From: Prochlorococcus marinus XMU1410
GTDB taxonomy: Bacteria > Cyanobacteriota > Cyanobacteriia > PCC-6307 > Cyanobiaceae
Direction: 5' to 3'
Assembly (NCBI RefSeq): GCF_017696085.1
Contig: NZ_JAAORH010000003.1
Location: 124,001 to 188,000 of the forward strand
Length of the DNA: 64,000 nucleotides
Shown: one piece after another, positions 8,916 through 19,533 of the stretch
Position numbering within the stretch: position 1 is the first letter of the stretch
How the letters are laid out: the number at the start of each line of letters is the position of its first letter
Translations under genes and position numbers: made by a program
The notes under the pieces: generated by a model
Told to the model about the DNA's origin: nothing
What the model saw: the letters and a program-made list of their open reading frames with translations, nothing else
The model's database searches: none

Positions 8916-10778
8916 CTATGCTGGCATTTTACTCTCAGCCAAGAGAGTTTTGAGATCCTCCCCTTCTATAACTTCCTCTTGAAGTATTTTTTGGGAAATA
9001 GACTCAAGAAGAGGCAAATTGTTCCTCAAAATATTAAGTGCAGTTTCATGAGCATCATCAACTAAATCTCTAACCTCTTTATCTATAGCTTGAGCAGTAG
9101 CATCACTAACAGATCTCCTAGGATTATTTCCATTTCCTAAAAACTGACCTCCTCCTTGTTTATCGTACGCAAGAGGGCCAAGGATATCACTCATTCCAAA
9201 TGTACCTACCATTTGCTCAGCTATATCAGTTGCTCTTTGTAAGTCATTTGAAGCTCCAGTGGTTATTTTCCCAAATACAACTTCTTCTGCAGATCTTCCT
9301 CCAAGAAGTGTGGCTATTTGACCTTTTAACTCTTCTTTAGAATTCAAGAATCTTTCTTCAGTTGGCAATTGAAGAGTATAACCAAGTGCACTCATACCTC
9401 TTGGTACAATCGAAATCTTTGCAACTTTTGAACCTCCAGGCATGAGATGACCAACAATTGCATGACCGACTTCGTGATAAGCAACAACTTTCTTTTCATC
9501 ATCTTGCAAAACACGACTCTTCTTTTCCAATCCAGCTACAACTCTTTCTATAGCTTCGCTTAAATCTTGTTGTTCTACACTTTTCCTTTTAGCTCTTGCC
9601 GCAAGTAAAGCAGCTTCATTTACCATGTTTGCTAAATCTGCTCCAGCGAAACCGCTAGTAGCTTGGGCAATAGAATCTAGGTCAATTGAATCTGCAAGTT
9701 TAACTTTTTTTGTATAGATCTCCAATATAGTTTTCCTACCAGACAAATCTGGCCTATCAACTAATACTTGCCTATCAAATCTTCCAGGCCTTAATAAGGC
9801 GGCATCTAGGACTTCGGGTTGGTTAGTAGCAGCAAGTACTATAACTGGCTTATCTGTAGAGGCAAAGCCATCCATTTCGGTAAGAAGTTGATTTAATGTT
9901 TGTTCTCTTTCATCATTCCCGCCAACGACTCCCATAGATCCAGAACGACTTTTACCAATAGCATCCAATTCATCAATAAAAATAATACATGGAGCTTTTT
10001 TCTTTGCTTGTTCAAATAGATCTCTTACTCTTGCGGCACCTGCACCAACAAAAAGCTCAACAAATTCAGAACCTGAAATTATAAAGAAAGGGACTTCTGC
10101 TTCTCCTGCAACAGCTTTTGAAAGAAGAGTTTTACCTGTTCCTGGAGGTCCGACGAGAAGCACACCTTTTGGTATTCGCGCACCGATATCTGTATATCTC
10201 TCAGGTTTTTTTAGAAAATCAACTATTTCAGTTAATTCATCCTTAGCTTCATCAACTCCAGCCACATCAGCAAATGTTACTTTTGATTCATCATCGGGGA
10301 CGTAAACTTTTGCTTTACTTTTAGTAAAACTAAGAGCTCCTTGAGCACCTCCTCCACCCATACTTCTTCTAGCGAAGAATTGTAAAACAAGGATAAAAAT
10401 TAAAGGTGGAACAACCCAACTCAATATGGTTGAGAAAAAATTAGGTTTTTTGGGAGGAGCGGCAGCGAATTCCACCCCTTTATTTTCTAACCTTTGAGGA
10501 AGGTCCATATCAAAAATTGGTGTGGTTGCTAAAACAGAAGGCGTGCCTTCTTCAGCTCCATTTAACTCATATCTAATCTGTTCTTGAGTGATATATGCAC
10601 GCTTAACTTCACCATCATTAACCTGATCTATAAATAAAGAATAAGGAACCCTTGGGATTTGCATATTTTGATTAGGGAAAAGGCTACTAAATAAAAGTAA
10701 TGCTCCAACACCTATCAAAATGATATTTATAATTCCAAATCTTTTATTAGGTTGATTATCGTCTTGTCTTATTGGCAT
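8916..10778 (-). CDS. ftsH: ATP-dependent zinc metalloprotease FtsH
   Basis: This 620-residue, membrane-bound AAA+ protease has two N-terminal membrane helices (about residues 14-33 and 117-135) flanking a lumen/periplasm loop, Walker A GPPGTGKT (210-217), Walker B FIDE (267-270), the second region of homology ending [10 protein letters not shown], and the zinc site HEVGH (435-439). ATG 10778 is chosen; a TTG 12 nt upstream in frame is less likely. Cyanobacterial FtsH hexamers degrade damaged photosystem II proteins in thylakoids; this copy may be one of several, so its specific role is inferred. The protein ends SKMPA with no extension. Confidence 0.95.
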   Translation of the reverse strand: MPIRQDDNQPNKRFGIINIILIGVGALLLFSSLFPNQNMQIPRVPYSLFIDQVNDGEVKRAYITQEQIRYELNGAEEGTPSVLATTPIFDMDLPQRLENKGVEFAAAPPKKPNFFSTILSWVVPPLIFILVLQFFARRSMGGGGAQGALSFTKSKAKVYVPDDESKVTFADVAGVDEAKDELTEIVDFLKKPERYTDIGARIPKGVLLVGPPGTGKTLLSKAVAGEAEVPFFIISGSEFVELFVGAGAARVRDLFEQAKKKAPCIIFIDELDAIGKSRSGSMGVVGGNDEREQTLNQLLTEMDGFASTDKPVIVLAATNQPEVLDAALLRPGRFDRQVLVDRPDLSGRKTILEIYTKKVKLADSIDLDSIAQATSGFAGADLANMVNEAALLAARAKRKSVEQQDLSEAIERVVAGLEKKSRVLQDDEKKVVAYHEVGHAIVGHLMPGGSKVAKISIVPRGMSALGYTLQLPTEERFLNSKEELKGQIATLLGGRSAEEVVFGKITTGASNDLQRATDIAEQMVGTFGMSDILGPLAYDKQGGGQFLGNGNNPRRSVSDATAQAIDKEVRDLVDDAHETALNILRNNLPLLESISQKILQEEVIEGEDLKTLLAESKMPA

Positions 10779-10844
10779 AGTTATGATCAATTTTATACTT
10801 ATTATAAACTAAACGAAAAGTTTCCGTATCTGTATTGTTTTTTT

Positions 10845-10874
10845 TGGGTAAGAACCGTACGGTACTTTGACCCA
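10845..10874. promoter_or_regulatory. palindrome in the ftsH upstream region
   Basis: ACCGTACGGT (10854-10863) is a perfect 10-bp palindrome nested in a looser hairpin, TGGGT (10845-10849) with ACCCA (10870-10874). It lies about 75 bp upstream of the ftsH ATG, between ribD and ftsH. It could be an operator for ftsH. It does not look like a ribD terminator, because on the minus strand it is followed by A residues rather than T. Confidence 0.35.
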
Positions 10875-10892
10875 TAAAAATTAGTATAAAAA

Positions 10893-11987
10893 TTAATTTT
10901 TAAATGAACTTTTAACACATATATCATTTCCAATCAAACTAAACTGAGAATCACTTAATTTAATAATGTCTTGCATTTCTCTAAATTCAAAATCATTTAG
11001 AGGATTCATACTATTTTCTCCACCTAAAATTTTTGGAGCAATAAAAGTAATCAGTTCCTGAATACAATTAGATTGGATAGCGGCAGTAGCCAATACGGGG
11101 CCACATTCCCAAAGAACTTTATTACATCCTCTTTTTGCAAGTATTTTTGAAATTAACTCTGGATTATCTGATAATACCTTTTCAACCTCCACACATTTCG
11201 GAATCCTTGAGAGGTAACTTTCATTTGCTGTAGAAGAATCATAAATAACTAAAGTTTTTGCCTTAATACAATCCCAAAGATTAGATTTTGAAGGGAGATC
11301 TAAACTTTTTGTGAAAACAACTCGCAAAGGCTCAGGTTTTTTGGAACCTCTAGTAGTCAATAGTGGGTTGTCTCTTCTTAAGGTGTTTCCCCCAATGATT
11401 ATTGCATCAAATTCTGCTCTAAAAGAATGGACTAATGACCTCGATTCATCATTAGTAATCCATTTACTTTTTCCATTTTTTAAAGCTATTCTTCCATCTA
11501 TACTCATTGCCCATTTAAGAACACCAAATGCCTTTTTAGTAATATTCCTATGAATGAAAGCCTTATTTAGATCTAAGGATTCTTTCTTACATAATCCTAA
11601 GTGAACTTGGATTCCAGCTTCTTTTAGAAGCTTAATACCTTTACCAGAGACTCTTTTATCAGGGTCTTCAATAGATATATATACCTTTTTTAGCCCAGAG
11701 GATATCACCTTATCTACACATGGGGGTGTTTTACCTTGATGGCAACAAGGTTCAAGATTCACATACATTGTTCCACCTTTAGCATCCTTTTTTAAATTAT
11801 TAAAAGCCATTGCCTCTGCATGAGGCATCCCCGCCTTAAAATGAAACCCTTCTGAAATAAGGTTTCCATTTTTATCAAGTATCACCGCTCCCACCTTAGG
11901 GTTAGGACTAGTTGTGTTTTTGCCTAAGGAAGCTAAAAAAATTGCTCTTTTCATCCATTTTGTATGGCTTACATTTCTTTCAGACAT
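10893..11987 (-). CDS. ribD: bifunctional riboflavin biosynthesis deaminase/reductase RibD
   Basis: This 364-residue protein joins a zinc cytidine-deaminase-like domain (HAEAMA near residue 56, PCCHQGKTPPC near 80-90) to a C-terminal reductase domain (from about residue 155, with GGNTLRRDNPLLTTR). It deaminates the pyrimidine from GTP cyclohydrolase II and reduces the ribose side chain, steps 2 and 3 of riboflavin synthesis. All zinc ligands (His, two Cys) are present. ATG 11987 is preferred over a TTG two codons upstream. It sits 15 bp after the DUF3122-like gene on the same strand, suggesting co-transcription. Confidence 0.95.
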   Translation of the reverse strand: MSERNVSHTKWMKRAIFLASLGKNTTSPNPKVGAVILDKNGNLISEGFHFKAGMPHAEAMAFNNLKKDAKGGTMYVNLEPCCHQGKTPPCVDKVISSGLKKVYISIEDPDKRVSGKGIKLLKEAGIQVHLGLCKKESLDLNKAFIHRNITKKAFGVLKWAMSIDGRIALKNGKSKWITNDESRSLVHSFRAEFDAIIIGGNTLRRDNPLLTTRGSKKPEPLRVVFTKSLDLPSKSNLWDCIKAKTLVIYDSSTANESYLSRIPKCVEVEKVLSDNPELISKILAKRGCNKVLWECGPVLATAAIQSNCIQELITFIAPKILGGENSMNPLNDFEFREMQDIIKLSDSQFSLIGNDICVKSSFKN

Positions 11988-12002
11988 CTTCAAAAATCAA
12001 AT

Positions 12003-12503
12003 TCAGTTTATTGATCTCCACTCTTTAACAACGAAAGGAGGAACAGGTAACTCAGAAAAAACTCCTGACAAAGATAATCTTAATGGTCTATTTTTATCTA
12101 AATTTTTAATCAATTCATCAAGATCGAATTCTGCTGCAGCTTGTCTGCCATCATTTGCTAATTCCACATTAAGTAATGTTTTATCATCTAAAAGCCACTG
12201 TTTTCTCCCTGATTCAACCCTTAAGTCAGTGGGATGATCAATCCTGAGATTTCCTGGATATCCTATTACTCTCAAGATCAATTTATCTTCAAAAAGAGGT
12301 GATTTATAAGCTACTAATTGCCAAGTTTCAAAGTCCAAATCCCTTAAAAACTCACTGCTAGCATTCATTAATGCACCATTTATTTCTGTTTCTGCAACTT
12401 CTGCAGATACTTTTAATGGGTTAAAAACAAGGGATAGTAGTAAAATTAAAGGTAATGTTCCTTTAAAAAAAATATTTTTATTTGATTTTGTAATTTTCTT
12501 CAT
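12003..12503 (-). CDS. exported cyanobacterial protein, DUF3122-like
   Basis: This 166-residue protein has a basic N-terminus and hydrophobic signal (IFFKGTLPLILLLSLVFNPLKVSA, cleavage near residue 34). The mature part is a small beta-rich domain (WQLVAYKSPLFEDKLILRVIG, DHPTDLRV, WLLDD, AAAEFDLDELI). It resembles the cyanobacteria-specific DUF3122 proteins; that family call is from memory of pattern and moderate. No catalytic motif is visible. It probably resides in the periplasm or thylakoid lumen. Its start overlaps the end of the 12478-12729 gene by 26 bp, so translation is probably coupled. Confidence 0.75.
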   Translation of the reverse strand: MKKITKSNKNIFFKGTLPLILLLSLVFNPLKVSAEVAETEINGALMNASSEFLRDLDFETWQLVAYKSPLFEDKLILRVIGYPGNLRIDHPTDLRVESGRKQWLLDDKTLLNVELANDGRQAAAEFDLDELIKNLDKNRPLRLSLSGVFSELPVPPFVVKEWRSIN

Positions 12504-12729
12504 TTTCAGAGTCCATCAGGGCATCTAGAGTTACAGCTGTTCTTACAATAGCTTGATATCTTTTAATTATTTTACGATTTTTTTCTATAACTCGAGATAA
12601 ATTCAAAGTGTCTTTTTCAGAATAGCTTGATGTTAAATCGCAAGAATCTTCCTCAATAAACTCAAATTCACTATCTTTATTAATTAGAGTTAGCAATAAA
12701 TCATGTAACCTCTTTCTCCTTTCAGACAA
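12478..12729 (-). CDS. small conserved-type hypothetical protein
   Basis: This 83-residue protein starts at TTG 12729 (MSERRKRLHDLLL). It is predicted mainly helical, with acidic (EFEFIEEDSCD) and basic (EKNRKIIKRYQAIVR) patches. No signal peptide or membrane segment is seen. It is the first gene of a likely minus-strand operon with the DUF3122-like gene (26-bp overlap) and ribD, and is divergent from cobL with an 80-bp shared promoter region. Function is not recognised. Confidence 0.6.
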   Translation of the reverse strand: MSERRKRLHDLLLTLINKDSEFEFIEEDSCDLTSSYSEKDTLNLSRVIEKNRKIIKRYQAIVRTAVTLDALMDSENEENYKIK

Positions 12730-12812
12730 TTAATTTACTATGGTAACTCGAATAATAATAAGATAATTTAATAAAACATTCAAATAATTTAGTTCCATTT
12801 CATTAAATATTG

Positions 12813-14087
12813 ATGACTGAAGTTAATAGAAAAATTCATGTAATTGGGATTAATTCTTATAAATTTGAGGATCTATCTTTCAAATTACAAAATCTATTTT
12901 TAGAAACAGAAAATATTGCAGTTCCAAATTCATATTTTGAAGAAATTAAATCATGGAGCGAAAATGGTTCATCAAAAAAGAAATCATTTTTTTCGAGCAA
13001 AAGTAATAACAAACTTTTTGAATGGCTTCGAACTCAAAAAACTGATGTTATTTTAATTTCTAGAGGAGATCCACTTTGGTTTGGAATTGGGAGAATATTA
13101 CTAGAAAATTTTTCAAAAGATGAATTAAATTTTTACCCTTCAAATACTTGCATTCAATTAGCATTTAGTAAGTTAAAGCTTCCGTGGCAAGATGCTGTTA
13201 ATGTAAGTATTCACGGCAGAGATTCTACTAAGTTAGTTAAGGCTCTTAAAGCAAGGCCTTCAAGTTTGTCTATTATTACAGATTCAAATAATAAAAGTTT
13301 AGAAATAATCAAAGAAAACTTATCAGAATTAAATCTGATTGACTTCTATGATTTTTGGCTCTGTGAAGAAATAGGCTTCGACAAAGAAAATATAAGAAAA
13401 TTAAATCTTAAAGAATCATTACCCACTGATATATCGAGTTTAAACATTGTTGTTCTTACAAAAACAAAGAAAAATTACCCAAATGATAATCTCCCTCTCT
13501 TCGGAATCAGTGACCATATTTTTAAGACTTTTGATGATAGACCAAACTTATTAACTAAAAGGGAGGTTCGCGTTCAAATCTTGTCTGATCTAGAGCTCCC
13601 TAAGAATGGAGTCATCTGGGATATAGGAGCAGGTTGTGGGTCAATTGGTTTAGAGGCATTAAAATTAAGGCCTGATTTAGATTTGTTTTGTTTCGATAAA
13701 AGGATTGGTTCAAAGTCATTAATACTAGAAAACTCAAAAAGGCTTAGCGTACAACCAAAATTTATTTTTGAAGAAGATGTAAATAATACATTGAATACGA
13801 GAAATTTAAGTTCTTTTGAAAAACCCAATAGATTAATAATTGGAGGATGTGATAAAAAGACCAAACTTCAAATTATAAAAAAACTGGCTATGTATATGAA
13901 TATTGGAGATATTATCGTTATTCCAATAATTGACATTCAAACTATCAAAGAATTAAAAGAGGAATTAGAAGATAAAAATTTCAAAACAAATTTAAATTTA
14001 ATTCAAACCCATAAAAGCTTAAGTATCGCTGAGGGAATAAGATTAGAACCAAATAATCCTATTTTTCTACTAAAAGGAAAAAAATAA
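12813..14087 (+). CDS. cobL: precorrin-6Y C5,15-methyltransferase (decarboxylating), CbiE-CbiT fusion
   Basis: This 424-residue protein fuses two methyltransferases of corrin synthesis. Residues 1-200 are a tetrapyrrole methylase (SRGDPLWFGIGR near 84-95); residues from about 235 are a CbiT-type domain with SAM motif WDIGAGCGSIGLEAL near 269. It methylates C5 and C15 and removes the acetate carboxyl at C12. Picocyanobacteria make pseudocobalamin, and cbiB at the right end of the window belongs to the same pathway. ATG 12813 is preferred to a TTG one codon upstream. It converges with the NAD kinase gene (13 bp). Confidence 0.93.
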   Translation: MTEVNRKIHVIGINSYKFEDLSFKLQNLFLETENIAVPNSYFEEIKSWSENGSSKKKSFFSSKSNNKLFEWLRTQKTDVILISRGDPLWFGIGRILLENFSKDELNFYPSNTCIQLAFSKLKLPWQDAVNVSIHGRDSTKLVKALKARPSSLSIITDSNNKSLEIIKENLSELNLIDFYDFWLCEEIGFDKENIRKLNLKESLPTDISSLNIVVLTKTKKNYPNDNLPLFGISDHIFKTFDDRPNLLTKREVRVQILSDLELPKNGVIWDIGAGCGSIGLEALKLRPDLDLFCFDKRIGSKSLILENSKRLSVQPKFIFEEDVNNTLNTRNLSSFEKPNRLIIGGCDKKTKLQIIKKLAMYMNIGDIIVIPIIDIQTIKELKEELEDKNFKTNLNLIQTHKSLSIAEGIRLEPNNPIFLLKGKK

Positions 14088-14100
14088 ATTTAAACAATTG

Positions 14101-15009
14101 TTATTTGTTAGGTTTAGCCACATGGGGCAAACCCCAACCTAGTTTATTTCTTAAAACTTGGAAAAATTCATGATCTTCAAGCCTAATAAACTTCACTGAG
14201 TGTCTACTTTTTCTTATTAAGACTCTATCTTCTGGCCAAACATAACAACCAGCGTTTCCGTCAACAACCATTACCAACCTTTCAGGAGTTGCAGGGAAAA
14301 CAGTTACTGGCTCTGAATCATTAAAAACTAATGCCCTAGATGCCAATGAATGTGGTGCAATTGGAGTTAATTGTACGACTGGGCAATCAGGTGTAATTAC
14401 TGGCCCTCCAGCACTCAATGAATATGCAGTAGAACCAGTTGGAGTGGATAAAATTACTCCATCAGCTGAGATATCCACAGGAGCATGTCGCCCTATAGAA
14501 ATCTCAAAATGACACATACTTGTCAGAGGTTCTCTATGAAGAGCCATCTCATTAAGACAAAGAGACTCCCATCTCCTCTGATCATTTCTCATTACACTAA
14601 TGATAAAGCAAGTTCTTTCTTCAATATCCCAATTTCCAGTAATTATTTTATCTATAGCCTGATCTAGGTTAGATAAATAAGCTTCCGCAAGAAATCCTAA
14701 ATGACCAGTATTTATTGTAAGAATTGGAATTTTAGCGGGCGCCGTTTGCCTTGCAGCTGAAAGCACAGTCCCATCTCCACCGAGAACAATTGCAAATTCC
14801 ATTGATGAATCAAACCCCTCGGGAACACAATTCGTATATCCCAAAGGACGAACATGTTGATCAGGATTTGCGAACCCAACCATCCCTCCAGAGCTACTAA
14901 CTCTTACAACTTCAAAATTAGATTTTTCCAATTTTTTTTGAACAGAAGTTGCAGTTTGAACAGCTAGTTCCTTTCCATCATTAACGATTAGTCCTGCTTT
15001 ACGTACCAA
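14101..15009 (-). CDS. nadK: NAD kinase
   Basis: This 302-residue enzyme phosphorylates NAD to NADP. The GGDGT motif is at residues 77-81, NTGHLGFL at 100-107, and [22 protein letters not shown], the conserved NAD-binding segment, follows in the C-terminal half. Length and motifs match the family. Cyanobacteria usually have two NAD kinases; this could be either, so the symbol is the generic one (also ppnK). The start appears to be TTG 15009. It lies 70 bp downstream of pheS on the same strand. Confidence 0.94.
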   Translation of the reverse strand: MVRKAGLIVNDGKELAVQTATSVQKKLEKSNFEVVRVSSSGGMVGFANPDQHVRPLGYTNCVPEGFDSSMEFAIVLGGDGTVLSAARQTAPAKIPILTINTGHLGFLAEAYLSNLDQAIDKIITGNWDIEERTCFIISVMRNDQRRWESLCLNEMALHREPLTSMCHFEISIGRHAPVDISADGVILSTPTGSTAYSLSAGGPVITPDCPVVQLTPIAPHSLASRALVFNDSEPVTVFPATPERLVMVVDGNAGCYVWPEDRVLIRKSRHSVKFIRLEDHEFFQVLRNKLGWGLPHVAKPNK

Positions 15010-15079
15010 TCAAAGAATTAAAACTATGACTATCTTAAACTAATTTGCTAGACAATCCTAATTTAAGAATTACAAACTA

Positions 15080-16087
15080 TTAGAACTGTTCTAAGAATCT
15101 AATATCATTTGTATAAAATTTTCTGATGTCATCGATCTGATGTCTCACCATACAAAATCTCTCAACTCCTAATCCTGCTGCAAAACCAGTCCATTTCTCG
15201 GAATCTATTCCTAATTTTTCTAAGACCTTTGGATCTACCATTCCGCAACCCATTACTTCTAACCATTTACCTTTCCACTGAACGTCTACTTCTGCTGAAG
15301 GTTCAGTAAATGGGAAATAACTAGCTCTAAATCTTACAGGAATATCTCCAAAAAAGGTCTTTAAAAATGTAAGAACTGTTCCTCTTAAATGACTAAAATT
15401 AATATCTTGATCTATACATAAAACCTCAACCTGATTAAATACAGGGGAATGAGTAGCATCTACAGCATCTCTCCTATACACTCTCCCTGGAGCAATGATC
15501 CTGACTGGGGGAGGATTTTTCTCTAAGTATCTTATCTGAACAGGAGAAGTATGGGTCCTTAAAAGTCTATTTTCATCTAAGTAAAAAGTATCCTGCATAT
15601 CTCTCGCCGGATGATTTTTGGGTATATTGAGAGACTCAAAATTGTAAAAATCAGTTTCTATTTCAGGCCCACTCTCAACTGAGTATCCTAAACCACAAAA
15701 AATATCTATTATTTCATCTTGAGTTGAAATTAAAGGATGTTTATTACCAGGGGGCGTTCCAATTGAAGGGATAGTTACATCAATTTTTTCTTTTTTGATC
15801 TTTTTGTTTAAGGCTTCACTATTTAGTTGATTTTTTCTTTCAGTAATTAATTCCTGCAAATTTATTTTTATTAAATTTGCTTTCTGGCCAACAACTGGTC
15901 TATCAGTAGCAGATAATTGACCCATTGTTTTCAAGATAATTGATAAATCACCTTTTTTTCCTAGCAAAGAAACTCTTAACTGATCCAGTTCTTCATGAGT
16001 ACTAGCATTACTTATATTATTTTTTGCTGTTAGAGAAAGATTATTTAGTTTTTCCTCAATTTGACTTAATGATTCAATCTGACTCAC
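15080..16087 (-). CDS. pheS: phenylalanyl-tRNA synthetase alpha chain
   Basis: This 335-residue class II synthetase subunit has an N-terminal coiled-coil (residues 1-90) that binds tRNA and a catalytic core with [30 protein letters not shown] and motif 3 [16 protein letters not shown] near the C-terminus. It pairs with PheT (not in this window) to charge tRNA-Phe. The start is GTG 16087. It is divergent from surE across a 68-bp intergenic region that must hold both promoters. Confidence 0.96.
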   Translation of the reverse strand: MSQIESLSQIEEKLNNLSLTAKNNISNASTHEELDQLRVSLLGKKGDLSIILKTMGQLSATDRPVVGQKANLIKINLQELITERKNQLNSEALNKKIKKEKIDVTIPSIGTPPGNKHPLISTQDEIIDIFCGLGYSVESGPEIETDFYNFESLNIPKNHPARDMQDTFYLDENRLLRTHTSPVQIRYLEKNPPPVRIIAPGRVYRRDAVDATHSPVFNQVEVLCIDQDINFSHLRGTVLTFLKTFFGDIPVRFRASYFPFTEPSAEVDVQWKGKWLEVMGCGMVDPKVLEKLGIDSEKWTGFAAGLGVERFCMVRHQIDDIRKFYTNDIRFLEQF

Positions 16088-16155
16088 TGATATAGTAAAA
16101 ATAAGTATTGCTTTATCTTACTTAAATATCGTCCATAAATAAAATTTATTGATTA

Positions 16156-16965
16156 ATGAAACCGTTAAATATATTAATTAGCAATGATGATGGTGTTTTT
16201 GCAGCGGGGATAAGAGCTTTAGCAAAATCAGCGCAAAAAAGAGGGCACAAGGTGAAAGTAGTTTGTCCTGACCAAGAAAGATCAGCTACAGGTCATGGTC
16301 TTACTTTACAATCTCCATTAAGAGTGGAAAAAGCTGACGAATTATTTGGGGAAGGAATTGAAGCTTGGGGATGTTCTGGTACACCTGCTGATTGCGTCAA
16401 ATTAGCACTATCTGAACTCTTGGATCATAAACCTGATCTAGTACTATCTGGAATAAATCACGGGCCAAATTTAGGGACAGATATTTTTTGTTCAGGCACA
16501 GTCGCTGCAGCTATGGAAGGCACTTTAGAAAATGTTCCCTCCATGGCAATTAGTGTTGCTAGTTTTAAATGGAAGAATTTTGAATTTGCTGGAGAAATTG
16601 CAATGAATATTGCAGAACAAGCAATTAACGATAGTTGGCCTACTTCACTTCTATTAAACTTGAATGTACCCCCTTGCGAAAAAAGCAAAATAAAAGAATT
16701 TTCATGGACAAGATTATCAGTAAGAAAATATAAAAATCAATTTTCCAAAAGAGAAGACCCAAGAGGTGATGATTATTATTGGCTCGCTGGTGAGGTAGTT
16801 TTAGATCTTAAATCAAAAGGTTATGGTCCAAAGAAATGGCCAAGTGACGTATCGCAAATACAAGAAAATAAAATATCTCTTACACCCATTGAACCAGATT
16901 TATTTTGGAGGGGTAATTTAGATAAATTACCTAAAATTAATAATTTATTTATAAATCCTTCTTAA
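16156..16965 (+). CDS. surE: 5'/3'-nucleotidase SurE
   Basis: This 269-residue metal-dependent phosphatase dephosphorylates nucleoside monophosphates. The metal site starts with ISNDDGV (Asp11, Asp12), with further conserved blocks [10 protein letters not shown] and [25 protein letters not shown] near residues 95-125. Length is normal. It ends convergently with the DUF3611 gene, overlapping by 21 bp. Confidence 0.95.
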   Translation: MKPLNILISNDDGVFAAGIRALAKSAQKRGHKVKVVCPDQERSATGHGLTLQSPLRVEKADELFGEGIEAWGCSGTPADCVKLALSELLDHKPDLVLSGINHGPNLGTDIFCSGTVAAAMEGTLENVPSMAISVASFKWKNFEFAGEIAMNIAEQAINDSWPTSLLLNLNVPPCEKSKIKEFSWTRLSVRKYKNQFSKREDPRGDDYYWLAGEVVLDLKSKGYGPKKWPSDVSQIQENKISLTPIEPDLFWRGNLDKLPKINNLFINPS

Positions 16966-17478
16966 AAGCCACAACGAAAAGCAAAGTCCAAAAAAATGAG
17001 CAGCAATAACTTGTGTGTTACTCAGAACTGATAATATTTCAAGTCCAGTAATTGGGATATCAGATGTCGCTGTTATCAATTGTCCAGTTGTTTGAGAAGA
17101 TGCTTGGATAAATAAGGCACCCATAAGAGCTTGATATCCAATTAATCCAAACAAAATTCCTAATAAATCAACTATTAGTCCTCGTTTTATCAATTTACTT
17201 GTTTGTCCTCTTGAGGGTCTTGCGTTACTTGCGATTGCTCTTCCTGTTCTAACTATTAACCAACCTTGCCAAAGACTAAAAAGTAGTAAAATTAAGGATA
17301 TTGTTGTAAGTGATAGACCAGGCGCTAAGCCAAGCTGCCCTTCGCTATTATTTACAACATTTGAAAAAAGCAAAACAGCTGCAACAACAACACCTAAAAT
17401 GGACTGAACCCAAAAGCGTATCCATCCAATGCGTCGCATTCCAAATGAAAGGGACTGAAAATCAATTTTGTCAGACAT
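16945..17478 (-). CDS. DUF3611 family membrane protein
   Basis: This 177-residue protein has four hydrophobic segments (about residues 21-43, 55-75, 98-122, 150-172). The [14 protein letters not shown] start and [19 protein letters not shown] loop are typical of the DUF3611 family found in cyanobacteria and plastids. The biochemical role is unknown; membrane location is likely. ATG 17478 is divergent from ribF over 68 bp, and its 3' end overlaps surE. Confidence 0.82.
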   Translation of the reverse strand: MSDKIDFQSLSFGMRRIGWIRFWVQSILGVVVAAVLLFSNVVNNSEGQLGLAPGLSLTTISLILLLFSLWQGWLIVRTGRAIASNARPSRGQTSKLIKRGLIVDLLGILFGLIGYQALMGALFIQASSQTTGQLITATSDIPITGLEILSVLSNTQVIAAHFFGLCFSLWLLRRIYK

Positions 17479-17546
17479 TCATTTGATCGAATAAACTATA
17501 ATCTATTCAAATTTGCCATCAAAATCATAAAATTGCACGTAATCTT

Positions 17547-18470
17547 TTGATCTCTTTAATATCGCCATCTGAAGTGAAGAATCCTACTTCAATAGCTATT
17601 GGCAGTTTTGATGGCCTACATGCTGGCCATAGGAAGTTAATTAAAAGTGTAGTTGAAGAAACTCAATATATCCCTACAATTGCAAGCTTTTGGCCTCATC
17701 CCAGAGAAGTTCTATACAAAGAGACACGTCTTAGACTTGATCTCCCTTATGAAAAACTACCTATTCTTGAAGATCTTGGAATTGAACAATTAGTTCTGAT
17801 TCCTTTTGATAAGGAACTATCCAAATTAAGTGCAGAAAGATTCGTAAGAGATATTTTGATAAATCAATTACAAGCAAAAAATATTTCTGTAGGTGCTAAT
17901 TTTAAATTTGGTTTCAGAAGAAGTGGAGACATAAATACAATAAACAATATGATTAAGGATACGGATATTAAACTAAAAATTATTCCAATTTTAGAAGACA
18001 AAGAAGGTAGAATCAGCAGCAGCAGAATAAGGGATCTATTAGAGAAAAGTGATCTAAAAAATGCTTTCAAAATTCTTAATAGGCCTTATAGTTTTAATGG
18101 AAAGGTTGTTAAAGGGAAAGGAATTGGGAAAAGCATAGGATGGCCTACCGCAAATCTTGAAATAGATGGCAGAAAATTTTTACCTGGAGAAGGAGTTTAT
18201 GCATCTTGGACAACAATAGAAAATTCCAACCAAAAAATTGAATCTGTTATGAATCTTGGCTCTCAACCAACAATAAATCCTTTATTGCCATCTGCAGTTG
18301 AAGTTCATTTAATAAATAAAGATATCGATCTATATGGTTTAAATCTATCTGTAGAACCAGTTGAAAAACTTAGATCTCAAATCAAGTTTAAAAATATAGA
18401 TCAACTTTCTAATCAAATTAAAAAAGATAGAGATAATGCTCTAAAAATTTTTAAAAACTACAAAAAATAA
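17547..18470 (+). CDS. ribF: bifunctional riboflavin kinase / FAD synthetase
   Basis: This 307-residue enzyme makes FMN and then FAD. The N-terminal nucleotidyltransferase domain has IGSFDGLHAGHRKL (residues 18-31) and GRISSSRIRDLL (about 154-165). The C-terminal flavokinase begins near 180 with GKVVKGKGIGKSIGWPTAN. No ATG precedes the conserved GSFDG block; TTG 17547 is used as start, though GTG at residue 10 is possible. Seven nt separate it from thiE, so the two form an operon joining flavin and thiamine synthesis. ribD in this window supplies the same pathway. Confidence 0.94.
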   Translation: MISLISPSEVKNPTSIAIGSFDGLHAGHRKLIKSVVEETQYIPTIASFWPHPREVLYKETRLRLDLPYEKLPILEDLGIEQLVLIPFDKELSKLSAERFVRDILINQLQAKNISVGANFKFGFRRSGDINTINNMIKDTDIKLKIIPILEDKEGRISSSRIRDLLEKSDLKNAFKILNRPYSFNGKVVKGKGIGKSIGWPTANLEIDGRKFLPGEGVYASWTTIENSNQKIESVMNLGSQPTINPLLPSAVEVHLINKDIDLYGLNLSVEPVEKLRSQIKFKNIDQLSNQIKKDRDNALKIFKNYKK

Positions 18471-18477
18471 ATTACAA

Positions 18478-19533
18478 ATGCTGAATTCCAATACTAAAGA
18501 GGCTGAAGATTTAAGAATTTATCAAATTATTGACGCTAATCTTGATAGAGCTAGAGAAGGACTAAGAGTATTAGAGGATTGGGCTAGATTTGGTCTAGGC
18601 GAAGAAAAATATGTTGAAAAGATTAAAAATTTTAGACAAATATTAGGAAAAAATCATTTAAAAGTTTATAAACAATCTAGAAATAATATTGAGGACACAT
18701 GTAAAGGATTGACTCATCACGAGCAAACCAACAGGAAAACTTCTGAGCAAATTATAAGTTCTAATTCAGCCCGAGTTCAAGAAGCATTACGAGTCATAGA
18801 AGAATTCTCAAGGCTACAGAATCCTGAGCTTTCAAAAATCGCTTCGGAAATTAGATATGAAATATATACTATAGAAACTGACTTATTAAGTCTAAGCGAG
18901 TGTAAAAAATCTGAGGAAATATTAAAAGAAAATGACCTATATGTAATCACAGATCAAAAGGAAAATTTATTAGAAATTATAGAAGAGATTTTAATTGCGG
19001 GAGTAAGAATCATTCAACATAGATTTAAAACAGGAACTGATAAAGATCATCTTCAAGAAGCAATCAAGATTAAAAATCTATGTAAAAGATATAATTCTTT
19101 ATTTATCGTTAACGACAGACTTGACATAGCTCTAGCATCTAATGCAGATGGAATTCATCTTGGACAAGATGATTTAGACTTAAAAACTGCAAGGAAATTA
19201 TTAGGATTTTCAAAAATTATTGGCATAAGTGCAAATAATGAGATTGATATTTCAAATGCTTGCAAGGAAGGTTGTGATTACATAGGAATTGGACCAGTAT
19301 TTGAAACTGCAACAAAAAAGAACAAAAAACCTATTGGTATTGAAAAGATTAAAACATTAACAAAAGATTTAAATATTCCTTGGTTTGCTATTGGAGGAAT
19401 CAATTCAAATAATATTTCATATTTAAAAAGAAATGGGTTTAAAAAAATTGCCTTAGTTTCGCAATTAATGAATTCTGAAGATCCTAAAGAAGACGCTATT
19501 ATGATTTTAAAAGAATTGTCTAATGAAAATTAA
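18478..19533 (+). CDS. thiE: thiamine phosphate synthase with N-terminal ThiD2-like domain
   Basis: This 351-residue protein is much longer than a plain ThiE (about 210). Residues about 150-351 are the TIM-barrel ThiE domain: IQHRFK, VNDRLDIALASNADGIHLGQDD, IGISANN, YIGIGPVFETATK, FAIGGI. It joins HMP pyrophosphate and thiazole phosphate. Residues 1-145 (ANLDRAREGLRVLEDWARFG, SARVQEALRVIEEFSR) form the helical domain fused to ThiE in cyanobacteria, thought to be a ThiD2-type HMP-P kinase; that assignment is moderate. Its stop overlaps thiS by 11 bp. Confidence 0.92.
   Translation: MLNSNTKEAEDLRIYQIIDANLDRAREGLRVLEDWARFGLGEEKYVEKIKNFRQILGKNHLKVYKQSRNNIEDTCKGLTHHEQTNRKTSEQIISSNSARVQEALRVIEEFSRLQNPELSKIASEIRYEIYTIETDLLSLSECKKSEEILKENDLYVITDQKENLLEIIEEILIAGVRIIQHRFKTGTDKDHLQEAIKIKNLCKRYNSLFIVNDRLDIALASNADGIHLGQDDLDLKTARKLLGFSKIIGISANNEIDISNACKEGCDYIGIGPVFETATKKNKKPIGIEKIKTLTKDLNIPWFAIGGINSNNISYLKRNGFKKIALVSQLMNSEDPKEDAIMILKELSNEN

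Noticed and set aside
10854-10863. ACCGTACGGT as a LexA box
   Set aside because: It does not match RGTACNNNDGTWCB in the second half-site, unlike the boxes upstream of lexA.
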